From NCBI GenBank assembly GCA_027483065.1, contig JAIXVI010000198.1:1-42160 (forward strand): DNA of 42,160 nucleotides, read 5' to 3'. The first letter of the stretch is position 1; every line of letters begins with the position of its first letter. The DNA comes from Planctomycetaceae bacterium. GTDB lineage: Bacteria; Planctomycetota; Phycisphaerae; Phycisphaerales; SM1A02. The position numbers were made by a program, and so were the translations under genes. Of the stretch, positions 15,981-23,697 are shown in pieces. The notes below the pieces were generated by a model that was given only the letters and a program-made list of their open reading frames with translations, searched no databases and was not told where the DNA came from.

Positions 15981-18802
15981 CGCGATCCATCCAGCGCGTC
16001 GCAGCCGTCGCACGACGCGAAGTGGCGAGTGCATTCGCCGGAGCAACAGGTTGGATTGTGCTTGCGATTGCAGGCGCGGTTGCGGCTGTTGCTTTCTTCG
16101 CCGGGATCTTCGAGGAAAGCCGTCCCGCGACACTTCGCTCGGCGCTGATCGCTGCAGGTTGGGCGCTGCTCGCAACCGCACCCGCGATCTCGATGCGTTC
16201 CTTCAGCGAAGAGTTTCGACTGAAGACGTGGGAGACACTCTTCGCAAGCGCGCTGACGCCGCTTGAGATGGTGCTTGGGAAGGCGATCGGTTGTGCGGTG
16301 CTCGTCGCGGCGAGTCTCATTCCGCTCGCGCTGCTCTTGATCCCGCTCGAGGTCTACGCATCGCCTGATTTTGGCGAGGCCGCGTGCGGCTTCCTCGGGC
16401 TTTTTCTCGCCGGTTGCGCAGCGAGCGCGATCGGCATCGCCGTCAGCGCAACGACGGCAAGCCAAACGGTCGCGTTTCTCGGCGCGTTTTTCGCATGGTT
16501 TGCGCTCGTTGCCGGATCGCGACTTCTCGTTGGTGTCTTGCCGATTGAATACGCCCCGATTGCTGCCGCATGCGATCCACTGCGACGCCTCGAAGGTTTT
16601 GCGCTCGGCATCTTTGATACGTCGTCGGTGGCGTATTTCATCGCGCTTGCGGCGGCAGGACTCGTGACCGCCACGGTTCTTCTCGAACGACCGCGCCAAC
16701 GCACCGCGCGGAGTGCATGGTTGCGCGCAAGCGCGCGCTTGGAAGGCGCTGTCTTCGTCGTGAGTGCAGGCGCGGCGCTTGTTGCACTTGTCGCGCTTGC
16801 GTCGCAGCCTGCGACCCGCGTCGAACTCGATGCAACCAAAACCCGTTCCTACAGCCTTGCGCCATCGACGGAGTCGCTGCTTGCGAGCCTCGACGGAAGA
16901 TGGAAAGTCTTGCTCTTCGTCGATGCGGCGAAGGCGGACCCCGCCGTGCTTCGTCAGATCGATGAAGTGCTCGAGCGCTTCCACGACGCGAATGATGCCG
17001 TCGAGGCGCGCCGCATCGATCCAACCGATCCCGCGTCGAGCGGCGTCTTCGAGGGCGAACTCGCAGCCATCGTTTCGATGCGCGCATCGGATCTCGCAAA
17101 GTGCGAGGACGCGATTCGACGAGGACTTGAGGTTTTCGATGCGTTCCGCGCGGAGGCAGGTACGCAAACTGCGGGGCTTCGCGCAGCGGCAGGGCAGTTG
17201 TCCGCCGGAAACAGTGGTGAAAAGCCAGCAAACGAAAACGTGCGACGCACGCTCGAACAACTCGCGGGTTTCTTTGCGCAGATTGCGTCCGACGGCGATC
17301 AATTCCGCGCGCGCGTTGTCGAACTCTCGCAAACCAGCGCGACGCGCCCGCTTCCCGATATCGAAGGTGCACGCAGTGCGCTCGCGCAGGGTTTCCGCGT
17401 TTGGAGCGATCAACTCGCTTCTGCGGCAACCCTCTTCTCGAACTGGCGCACGCAGCCCTCGCTTCCGGCGAGTGTGCGAAACATCGCGCAGTCGCGCATC
17501 GCATCGTTTGAAGAGATGGCGACCAAGATGCTCGCCGCGCGGCAAGAACTCGAAGCGCTTCCGGAACTTGAGTTTGATGTGCTCGGGCGCGAACTCGTTG
17601 GAGGCGAAGCGGCTGTTGTCGTTGGAAACGGTCGAATTGCAACGGTTCCCGCGTGGCGGATTTTTCCGAAATCAAGCGGTGTCGAAGGTGATGCAGGGCG
17701 TTACAGCTTTTCGTTCCGCGGCGAAGAAGTGCTCTCCGGCGCGATTCGTAGTATCGCCACCGGATCGATGCCGGAAGTGGTTTTCGTGCACTGTGAACGC
17801 GACTCGCTCCTCAAGCGGAAGCAAGATTTCAGCGATTTAACCGCGATGGCCGACGCGCTGCGCAGCGCAGGATTTTCGGTCGTGGAGTGGACGCCGGGCC
17901 GTGGTGAAAGACCGATCGCGCGCGACAAACGCCCGCAGGTCTTTGTCGTGTTGCCCGCGCTCCGACGTGCGCAACTCGATCTCTCGCGCGAAGAAAAACT
18001 CCTCGCGACCGTCGCGAGCGAACTCGTTGCCGAAGGCGCGCCGGTCCTTTTCACCGCCGGTCGAAGCATGCTTGCGGTGCTCGGTCAACCTGACCCGTGG
18101 CAAACATTGCTCGCGCCGTTTGGGATCGCACCGGACGCGGGCAAAGTTGTGCTTGAACTCGTGGCCGCCGAAGACGGCACGCCAACTGCGCAACCGTGGC
18201 AACTCGTGCGACGTGTGCCGCCATCGCCGATGGCTCCACGGCTCGCAGGTCGACCGTTGCTTTTGAACCAGCCGATGCCCGTGCAACTCGACGAGCCAGC
18301 ACCGAACGGCGTTTGGCGTGAGACGATCGTTGAGATTGAACCCGCCGAAGCGCGGTGGCTTGCCGACGATTGGCGCGGTGACGGTGACGGCGTCCGCGAG
18401 GTTCCAGATCGCAAGCGTTTGCAAGAGGCGCTTCCCGTTGCCGTCATTGCCGAACGAAAGCTCGCACAGGGTCAGCCTGCACAGGGAGCGCAGCGCGTCG
18501 CGCTCGTCGCGAGTGGTGGCTGGATGTTGACGAGCCTTGCGGATCTCTCGGACGACCTCGGTGGTGGGCGCACAGCGCTTGGGAATGCGGGAAATCGCGA
18601 GCTTTTGCTTGCGCTCGCGGCATGGCTCGCGGGGCGCGATGAACTGCTCGATGCAGGACTCTCTGGTCGCGAAGTTCCGCGCATCGAGGGATTAGAGGAC
18701 ACCGCACGACGCACATGGATGATCGGCGGAACGGCGTTCCTTGTGCTTGGTCCGATTGCGCTCGGGGCGATTCGTATTGGACGCAGAAGGGCCCGCGCAT
18801 GA
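15977..18802 (+). CDS. Fused ABC-2 permease and GldG-like auxiliary protein
   Basis: This 941-aa protein joins two parts that are often separate. Residues 1-250 are an ABC-2/GldF-type permease with about six membrane segments (e.g. GWIVLAIAGAVAAVAFFAG, VLVAASLIPLALLLIPL) and RSFSEEFRLKTWETLFASALTPLEMVLGK, the usual cytoplasmic loop. After a further membrane segment (FVVSAGAALVALVALAS, near 260) comes a large extracytoplasmic region (about 280-910) of the GldG/ABC_transp_aux kind, starting with LDATKTRSYSLAPSTESLLASL. It ends with another membrane segment near 915-935. GldA-GldF-GldG were described in Bacteroidetes gliding motility, but homologues are widespread and the cargo is unknown. ATGA overlaps join it to genes on both sides. 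Confidence 0.88.
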   Translation: MTRSIQRVAAVARREVASAFAGATGWIVLAIAGAVAAVAFFAGIFEESRPATLRSALIAAGWALLATAPAISMRSFSEEFRLKTWETLFASALTPLEMVLGKAIGCAVLVAASLIPLALLLIPLEVYASPDFGEAACGFLGLFLAGCAASAIGIAVSATTASQTVAFLGAFFAWFALVAGSRLLVGVLPIEYAPIAAACDPLRRLEGFALGIFDTSSVAYFIALAAAGLVTATVLLERPRQRTARSAWLRASARLEGAVFVVSAGAALVALVALASQPATRVELDATKTRSYSLAPSTESLLASLDGRWKVLLFVDAAKADPAVLRQIDEVLERFHDANDAVEARRIDPTDPASSGVFEGELAAIVSMRASDLAKCEDAIRRGLEVFDAFRAEAGTQTAGLRAAAGQLSAGNSGEKPANENVRRTLEQLAGFFAQIASDGDQFRARVVELSQTSATRPLPDIEGARSALAQGFRVWSDQLASAATLFSNWRTQPSLPASVRNIAQSRIASFEEMATKMLAARQELEALPELEFDVLGRELVGGEAAVVVGNGRIATVPAWRIFPKSSGVEGDAGRYSFSFRGEEVLSGAIRSIATGSMPEVVFVHCERDSLLKRKQDFSDLTAMADALRSAGFSVVEWTPGRGERPIARDKRPQVFVVLPALRRAQLDLSREEKLLATVASELVAEGAPVLFTAGRSMLAVLGQPDPWQTLLAPFGIAPDAGKVVLELVAAEDGTPTAQPWQLVRRVPPSPMAPRLAGRPLLLNQPMPVQLDEPAPNGVWRETIVEIEPAEARWLADDWRGDGDGVREVPDRKRLQEALPVAVIAERKLAQGQPAQGAQRVALVASGGWMLTSLADLSDDLGGGRTALGNAGNRELLLALAAWLAGRDELLDAGLSGREVPRIEGLEDTARRTWMIGGTAFLVLGPIALGAIRIGRRRARA

Positions 18803-20244
18803 AGTGGATTCGATCACTTGTTGCGCTTGCCATCGCGGGCACCTGCGCCGTCGCGGCCTCGCGTTTGGCGGACACCGCAATCTCGCTCGGTCCGACGCGT
18901 CGCTTGCTGATCGCGGCCGACGAAATCGATCCGGAACGGGTGAATCGCATCGAGCTCGCGCGCGACGGGAAGCGCTTTGTCTTTGAGCGTGTTTCCGCGG
19001 ATCCGAGCGAAGATTCCGCAGCAGAGACGAGTTCCTCACAAGCCACGTGGCGACAGATTGAACCCGTGACACATGCCGCGGACGCCTGGGCGGTGCGGCA
19101 ATTCATCTCGCGCGTCCTGAAGGCTGAATCGGTGCGGCATGTGGATGTGGCATCTGGCGAGGCATCCACTGGCGTCGGGACGATGCATGCGACGTTGGAA
19201 GCCGCGGGTCTCTCACCCGCGGTTGCAACGGTGACATTGCGCGAAGCGCCGAGCAGCGATGGTGCGCGGCGCGAAGTTGTGGTGGAGCTTGGTCGTCGGA
19301 GTCTCGCTGGTCGTGCGTTCGCGCGCCGCGCGGGTGATCCTGGTTACGACGTCGTCGAGAGCGCGCTTCACGAACTCGCGCTCGAACGCGATGTTCGCGA
19401 TTTCCTTCGTCGCGAGCTCTTCCCAGATCTCGGTGAGGTGCAGCGCGTCGTGTTCGAATCAGGAAGCAATCGCACGGAAATCGTGCGCGAGAAGAATGGG
19501 TATCGCATCGTGGCGCCGATACAGACGCGCGCGGATCGGCAGCAAGTCGAAGAGTTGTTGGACGCGCTTCGACGCGCACGCTCCGCGGGCTTCATTGTGG
19601 ATGAGCCGCGTGAGCCGTCGGTCTACGGGATCGATCCGCCCGCGGCACGGATCGAAGTCGAGACGAGCGCAGGCAAGCAGGCACTTCGCATCGGCGATGC
19701 GGTTTCAATCGGTGCACAGGATCGATTTGGGTTGCTTGAAGGCACGGTCTCCGTGGTGCGACTTCCCGCCGCGGAAATCGCAGGAATTGTGCCACGGGCT
19801 GATCGATTGATCGACGCAATCGCGACGTCGGTTCGTCCGCGCGACGTGGCGAGCATGGAGATTCTGCTCGGTGACGCGATGCGTGGAGAGCGACTCACGC
19901 TGACACGCGAAGTAAACGGTTGGAGTGCAACGCGCACGCCCGTCGGAGACGCGGAGGGACTCGCGGGTTCCGTCGCAACAGAGGCGGTGGATCGACTGCT
20001 TACTGCGCTTTGTGAGACGCGCGCGGGCGCCGTTGAAATCGCGCCTTTCCCCGAAGATGCTCGCGTTGGGCAAGTGGTGTTGAAGGGCTTTGCGAACGAG
20101 CCACTCGACACCGTTCGTATCGCACAGCGCACCGACGGGAAAACAATTCTCGAGAACGGCGACGGAGTCTTGCGCGTCTTCGGTGCGATCGACTTGCCGA
20201 TCACGCCCACAGAATTCGAGTTCAAGAAGAAGTCGGCGTCGTGA
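18799..20244 (+). CDS. DUF4340 domain protein
   Basis: This 481-aa protein starts at ATG 18799, which overlaps the previous stop as ATGA; the ORF track start at 18715 is too early. An N-terminal membrane segment (SLVALAIAGTCAVAAS) anchors the rest outside the membrane. The body has repeated units around phrases such as INRIELARDG, EIVREKNGYRIVAPIQTRAD and SVYGIDPPAARIEV, typical of DUF4340, in which beta-rich repeats occur. DUF4340 genes usually follow GldG-type ABC transporter genes, as here, and probably encode a part of the same envelope complex. Function is unknown. The last 23 bp overlap the convergent ribD. Confidence 0.85.
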   Translation: MKWIRSLVALAIAGTCAVAASRLADTAISLGPTRRLLIAADEIDPERVNRIELARDGKRFVFERVSADPSEDSAAETSSSQATWRQIEPVTHAADAWAVRQFISRVLKAESVRHVDVASGEASTGVGTMHATLEAAGLSPAVATVTLREAPSSDGARREVVVELGRRSLAGRAFARRAGDPGYDVVESALHELALERDVRDFLRRELFPDLGEVQRVVFESGSNRTEIVREKNGYRIVAPIQTRADRQQVEELLDALRRARSAGFIVDEPREPSVYGIDPPAARIEVETSAGKQALRIGDAVSIGAQDRFGLLEGTVSVVRLPAAEIAGIVPRADRLIDAIATSVRPRDVASMEILLGDAMRGERLTLTREVNGWSATRTPVGDAEGLAGSVATEAVDRLLTALCETRAGAVEIAPFPEDARVGQVVLKGFANEPLDTVRIAQRTDGKTILENGDGVLRVFGAIDLPITPTEFEFKKKSAS

Positions 20245-21427
20245 GCGCGCTTGCCCAGCGATAGTGAAGGAGCGCATCCGCGCCGCGACGACGCACAGAG
20301 AGCAACCGCGCGCGTGGAATCTCGGCGAGAACTTCGGGCGCCAGGCCGCGCGCGCTGCGTCGCGCGACATCGTCCGCGACCAAGAGCGGCGCGACAAACA
20401 CCCATGCTTCATCGAGGAGTTTCTCTCGAAGCAGCCGTCCAACGAGTCCGCCGCCAGATTCGACGAGTACGGTTGCAACGCCCTCGCGCGCCAAGGCACG
20501 AAGCGCGGGCTCGATGGCGCCGCCTCGACCAAGCGGCACAATCGTCGCACCGCGCGCCGTAAGCGCCTCGACGCGGCGTAGGAACGCAGTGTCGGTCGAT
20601 GAACTCAAGTCGACGAGAATCGTCGCGGTGTGCGCGGCAGGATTCTGCGCGCCATCCGTGGGGGTCTGGAGCACGTTTGCATCGAGCGGCGTGCGCGCAT
20701 CAGGATCGAACACGATGCGTCGAGGCGTTCGCACGACACGCACGTCGCGCGCGGTGAGCCGCGGATCGTCTTCGAGCACCGTCCCGATTCCCGTGAGAAT
20801 CGCATCAACGCGACCTCGCTCACGATGCACCATGCGGCGCGAGCGCGCACCGCTCAACCATTGACTGTCGCCGTTCGCAAGTGCAACGGCGCCATCGATC
20901 GACTGGGCCCACTTTGCGGAGATCCACGGCAAACCCGTGCGAACACGTTTCAGAAAGGGGAGCGCGAGTTCATCGGCGGCCGCATGCGGCACATGGAATG
21001 CGCGAATGCCGCGTTCACGCAGTCGCTCGGCACCGCCCTTTGCGAGCGGATTCGGATCGCCGACGGCGTAGATCACTTCCGCAACGCCCGCATCCGCAAG
21101 CGCTTCGCTGCACGGCCCAGTGCGGCCGTGATGATTGCAAGGTTCGAGCGTGACGAGCGCAATTGCGCCACGTGCGCGCGCGCCTGCTGCGGTCAGCGCA
21201 TCAACTTCGGCATGCGGGCCACCACAACGACGGTGATACCCATCTGCGATCACGCGGCCGTCGTGGTCGGCAATCACGCAACCAACCATCGGGTTTGGTT
21301 CAGCGCCGCCGTGGCCACGTGACGCCATGCGCGCGGCCCGCGCGAGCAACTCTCGCATCCGAGCGTTGGAAAGCGAAGGTTGAGTGTCGGAAGCACCCGT
21401 TGAGTCGCCTGCTCGCGCAGCGCTCAA
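20222..21427 (-). CDS. ribD: Riboflavin biosynthesis deaminase/reductase
   Basis: RibD carries out two successive steps of riboflavin synthesis: deamination of 2,5-diamino-6-ribosylamino-4(3H)-pyrimidinone 5'-phosphate and reduction of its ribosyl side chain. The N-terminal cytidine-deaminase-like domain has the zinc-binding motif GGPHAEVDAL and TLEPCNHHGRTGPCSEAL. The C-terminal dihydrofolate-reductase-like domain has SAKWAQSIDGAVA, SQWLSGARSRRMVHRERGRVDAILTGIGTVLEDDPRLTAR and VLVESGGGLVGRLL. At 401 aa it is slightly longer than E. coli RibD (367 aa). Its start overlaps the upstream PP2C stop by four bases (ATGA), so the two are coupled. No other rib genes and no FMN riboswitch are visible. 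Confidence 0.95.
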   Translation of the reverse strand: MSAARAGDSTGASDTQPSLSNARMRELLARAARMASRGHGGAEPNPMVGCVIADHDGRVIADGYHRRCGGPHAEVDALTAAGARARGAIALVTLEPCNHHGRTGPCSEALADAGVAEVIYAVGDPNPLAKGGAERLRERGIRAFHVPHAAADELALPFLKRVRTGLPWISAKWAQSIDGAVALANGDSQWLSGARSRRMVHRERGRVDAILTGIGTVLEDDPRLTARDVRVVRTPRRIVFDPDARTPLDANVLQTPTDGAQNPAAHTATILVDLSSSTDTAFLRRVEALTARGATIVPLGRGGAIEPALRALAREGVATVLVESGGGLVGRLLREKLLDEAWVFVAPLLVADDVARRSARGLAPEVLAEIPRARLLSVRRRGADALLHYRWASALTTPTSS

Positions 21428-23484
21428 GACTCTTCCCCCATCTCGGCATAGGCGCGCGAGAGAGGCAAAGGATCGCCCGTCACATGTGAGATCGATCGCC
21501 GCTGCAGCAGCGTGATTTCTGCGATCAGGAGATCATCTTCTGCCACACCGGCTTCGTAGGTATCGAGGAGCCGCATCAAGAACTGCGTCCACTTCGGCGG
21601 CGCAACTGGTCGCGCAATCGTCTCGCGCAGTTGTTCGAGTCCGAAGCGCTCGCCACGTGGATTCTTTGCGTCATACGCGCCGTCGGTGAAGAGAATCAGC
21701 GTGTCGCGCTCGTTGAGTTGCAGCGTCACTTCGTCTTCGCCGAACACTTCATTGTCAACGGCGCCGAGCATGAACGTGGTGGACGCAAGCTCCGTCACAT
21801 CGCCTTTCGAACGAAGGAAAATCGGCGGGTGACCGGCACTTGCGTAGCGCAGTTCTCCGGTGCGCGGATCGATCGTGAGAAGGATGCCCGTCGCGTAGAG
21901 GCGGTGGCGAGCGAGCAAGCGATGGAAGTAGCGATTGAGGCGCGCGAGAAGCTTTGCGGGCCCTTCATCGGGGTGTTCGTCACGCAGTCGCTCGATTTCG
22001 CCGTGAATACGCGCGACGCTCATCGCGCTTGCAAGTCCGTGGCCGGTTACATCGATGAGGGTGAGATAGAAACGCTCATCTTCGCCAATCCAGGCGTGGA
22101 TGAAGTCGCCGCCGATTTCAGCCGCGGGTCGATAGCCGAAATCGAATCGCATCCATTCCGTCGAGAAGGGCTTTGGGAAAAGCGACTCATGCACCGCGCG
22201 CGCCTGCTGATACTCACGGCGCATCTCGAGGAATCGGCGTCCGACGAAACCAGTCTTGAACTTGCTTTGGTGCCACTGCAGGCGCACGTAGCAGAGGACG
22301 AGCGCGGGCGCGAAGATGAAGGGGACTGCCGCAACTTTGAGGACGAGCGGGAGCCATGCGTTTTGCTGGACGGCGAGGCCCAGCGAAAGCAATAACCAGC
22401 CAGCGAGCAGCGGCACGATCGGCTTGAGCGACTCACGCCACGACCACGGGAGGAAGAGCGAGGCGGTTGCGTGCCAGAAGAAGATCGAGAGCAGCGGCGT
22501 CGCGGGGACGCCGGGAATCGCGATGATCAGCGCGGCTTCGAACACGAACGTGATCAAGCCGAGGATGAGAATCATCCGCGAAGCGGCGGCCACGAACTCT
22601 GCGTGCGTTTGAAGTTGTCGACGCACCACGAGGCCAAACCAGCCAACAACAAGGAACGTTGGCAGGCTGAGCCCAACGAAGCCCCACCACGGGAGGATGG
22701 TTTCGACGGCGGGCGCTGCGGCGTCGAGATCACCCTCTTCTTCTTCCGAGAGCGCATCATTTTCGTTGGACGAATCGTCATTCGGGTTGCCGTTCAGGGA
22801 AGCACTGGACGTACGTCTCGAGCCACGCTGCGCAGCGTTCTCGCCCGTGCCATCAATCTGCGCATTGGCTTGATCGGTTGATCGTCCATCGGCTTGCGCG
22901 CTCGCCGACGCACTCTCGCCGCCAATCGGGTTCGATTCGGAACCAAACGAAGGCTTGTCTGCAGCGGTCACGATCTCCGTCGCAGCGGGTTCGTCGAGAT
23001 ACCAACGATCCATCGGTCGCATCGGCGCCGCGGCGCGTCGTTCGCGGCGACCCTCGGTGAGTCCTTGCGCGGCATCCTTCACCATCGTGTTGAGGATGTC
23101 GAGCGTCGAGACAACGGCTTCGCGTCCGCGTTCGGCTTGGCGTGCGCGATCTTCGCGCTCCTGAATCTCCGCCGCGATCGCGCGCGCGCGCTCATCGCCC
23201 GGTCGTGGTGCGAGTCCTGCTTCGGCGCGGCGCTCGGCCTGCATCGCGCGTCGCTCAATCGGTGTTGGCGCGCGCTCTGGTTCGGGATTCGACGTGACTG
23301 CACCCATCGCGAACGCGACGAGAAGCCCCGTCGAGATCAACTGGAAGATCACGATCGCGATACAGAGATAGCCAAGGCGTCGACGGAGCCACGCCGCGAG
23401 TTCGCGGTCGTACTCCGCGCGGATCGCACCGCTCTCAATTGGTACATCGACAGTGTCGCCCTTGGGGGCCGGCATGGCGGCCAT
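21424..23484 (-). CDS. Membrane-bound PP2C (SpoIIE/RsbU) serine phosphatase
   Basis: This 686-aa protein is a membrane phosphatase of the SpoIIE/RsbU kind. After a short tail come a membrane segment (CIAIVIFQLISTGLLVAFA, near 37-60), a charged, probably coiled-coil stretch with many Arg and Glu (about 70-140), a Ser/Asn/Asp-rich linker, then four or five more membrane segments (about 245-410). The C-terminal phosphatase domain (about 440-670) has AAEIGGDF, LIDVTGHGLASAMSVARIHGE and LILFTDGAYDAKNPRGERFG, which carry the metal-binding Asp residues of the PPM fold. Such enzymes dephosphorylate anti-anti-sigma factors, but no STAS or anti-sigma gene is nearby. It is cotranscribed with ribD. ATG 23475 is an alternative start. 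Confidence 0.9.
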   Translation of the reverse strand: MAAMPAPKGDTVDVPIESGAIRAEYDRELAAWLRRRLGYLCIAIVIFQLISTGLLVAFAMGAVTSNPEPERAPTPIERRAMQAERRAEAGLAPRPGDERARAIAAEIQEREDRARQAERGREAVVSTLDILNTMVKDAAQGLTEGRRERRAAAPMRPMDRWYLDEPAATEIVTAADKPSFGSESNPIGGESASASAQADGRSTDQANAQIDGTGENAAQRGSRRTSSASLNGNPNDDSSNENDALSEEEEGDLDAAAPAVETILPWWGFVGLSLPTFLVVGWFGLVVRRQLQTHAEFVAAASRMILILGLITFVFEAALIIAIPGVPATPLLSIFFWHATASLFLPWSWRESLKPIVPLLAGWLLLSLGLAVQQNAWLPLVLKVAAVPFIFAPALVLCYVRLQWHQSKFKTGFVGRRFLEMRREYQQARAVHESLFPKPFSTEWMRFDFGYRPAAEIGGDFIHAWIGEDERFYLTLIDVTGHGLASAMSVARIHGEIERLRDEHPDEGPAKLLARLNRYFHRLLARHRLYATGILLTIDPRTGELRYASAGHPPIFLRSKGDVTELASTTFMLGAVDNEVFGEDEVTLQLNERDTLILFTDGAYDAKNPRGERFGLEQLRETIARPVAPPKWTQFLMRLLDTYEAGVAEDDLLIAEITLLQRRSISHVTGDPLPLSRAYAEMGEES

Positions 23485-23559
23485 AGTAGCCTGACCGCCT
23501 CGCTCCGCACGGATATTGCCAGCAGGTATCCGACCCAGAATGCAGCTTCACGATGGGCG

Positions 23560-23603
23560 CCTTCAAGCGAAAGCGCCCCCGCCTTCAAGCGAAAGCGCCC
23601 CCG
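23560..23603. repeat. Perfect 22-bp tandem duplication
   Basis: CCTTCAAGCGAAAGCGCCCC-CG is present twice head to tail (23560-23581 and 23582-23603). The duplication includes one arm of the fusA terminator hairpin, so it looks like a slipped copy of terminator sequence. Confidence 0.9.
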
Positions 23604-23622
23604 CCATGAGGCAGGGGCGCTT
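23593..23622 (-). terminator. Terminator-like hairpin after fusA
   Basis: AAGCGCCCCCGCC-ATGA-GGCAGGGGCGCTT forms a 13-bp stem with one C/A mismatch on the plus strand (a G-T wobble on the minus). It lies about 75 bp after the fusA stop. The following minus-strand bases are only weakly T-rich (TCGCTTG). Confidence 0.65.
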
Positions 23623-23697
23623 CGTGTTGTTGCGTGGATTCCCGAGTGGATTATCGCGTCTTTTACGCGCTCCGTTCGGGGTCAACTCACCTCAAGA

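Noticed and set aside
15719-17545. 608-aa minus-strand ORF
   Set aside because: It is antisense to the ABC ATPase and fused permease genes, which have clear motifs and ATGA coupling.
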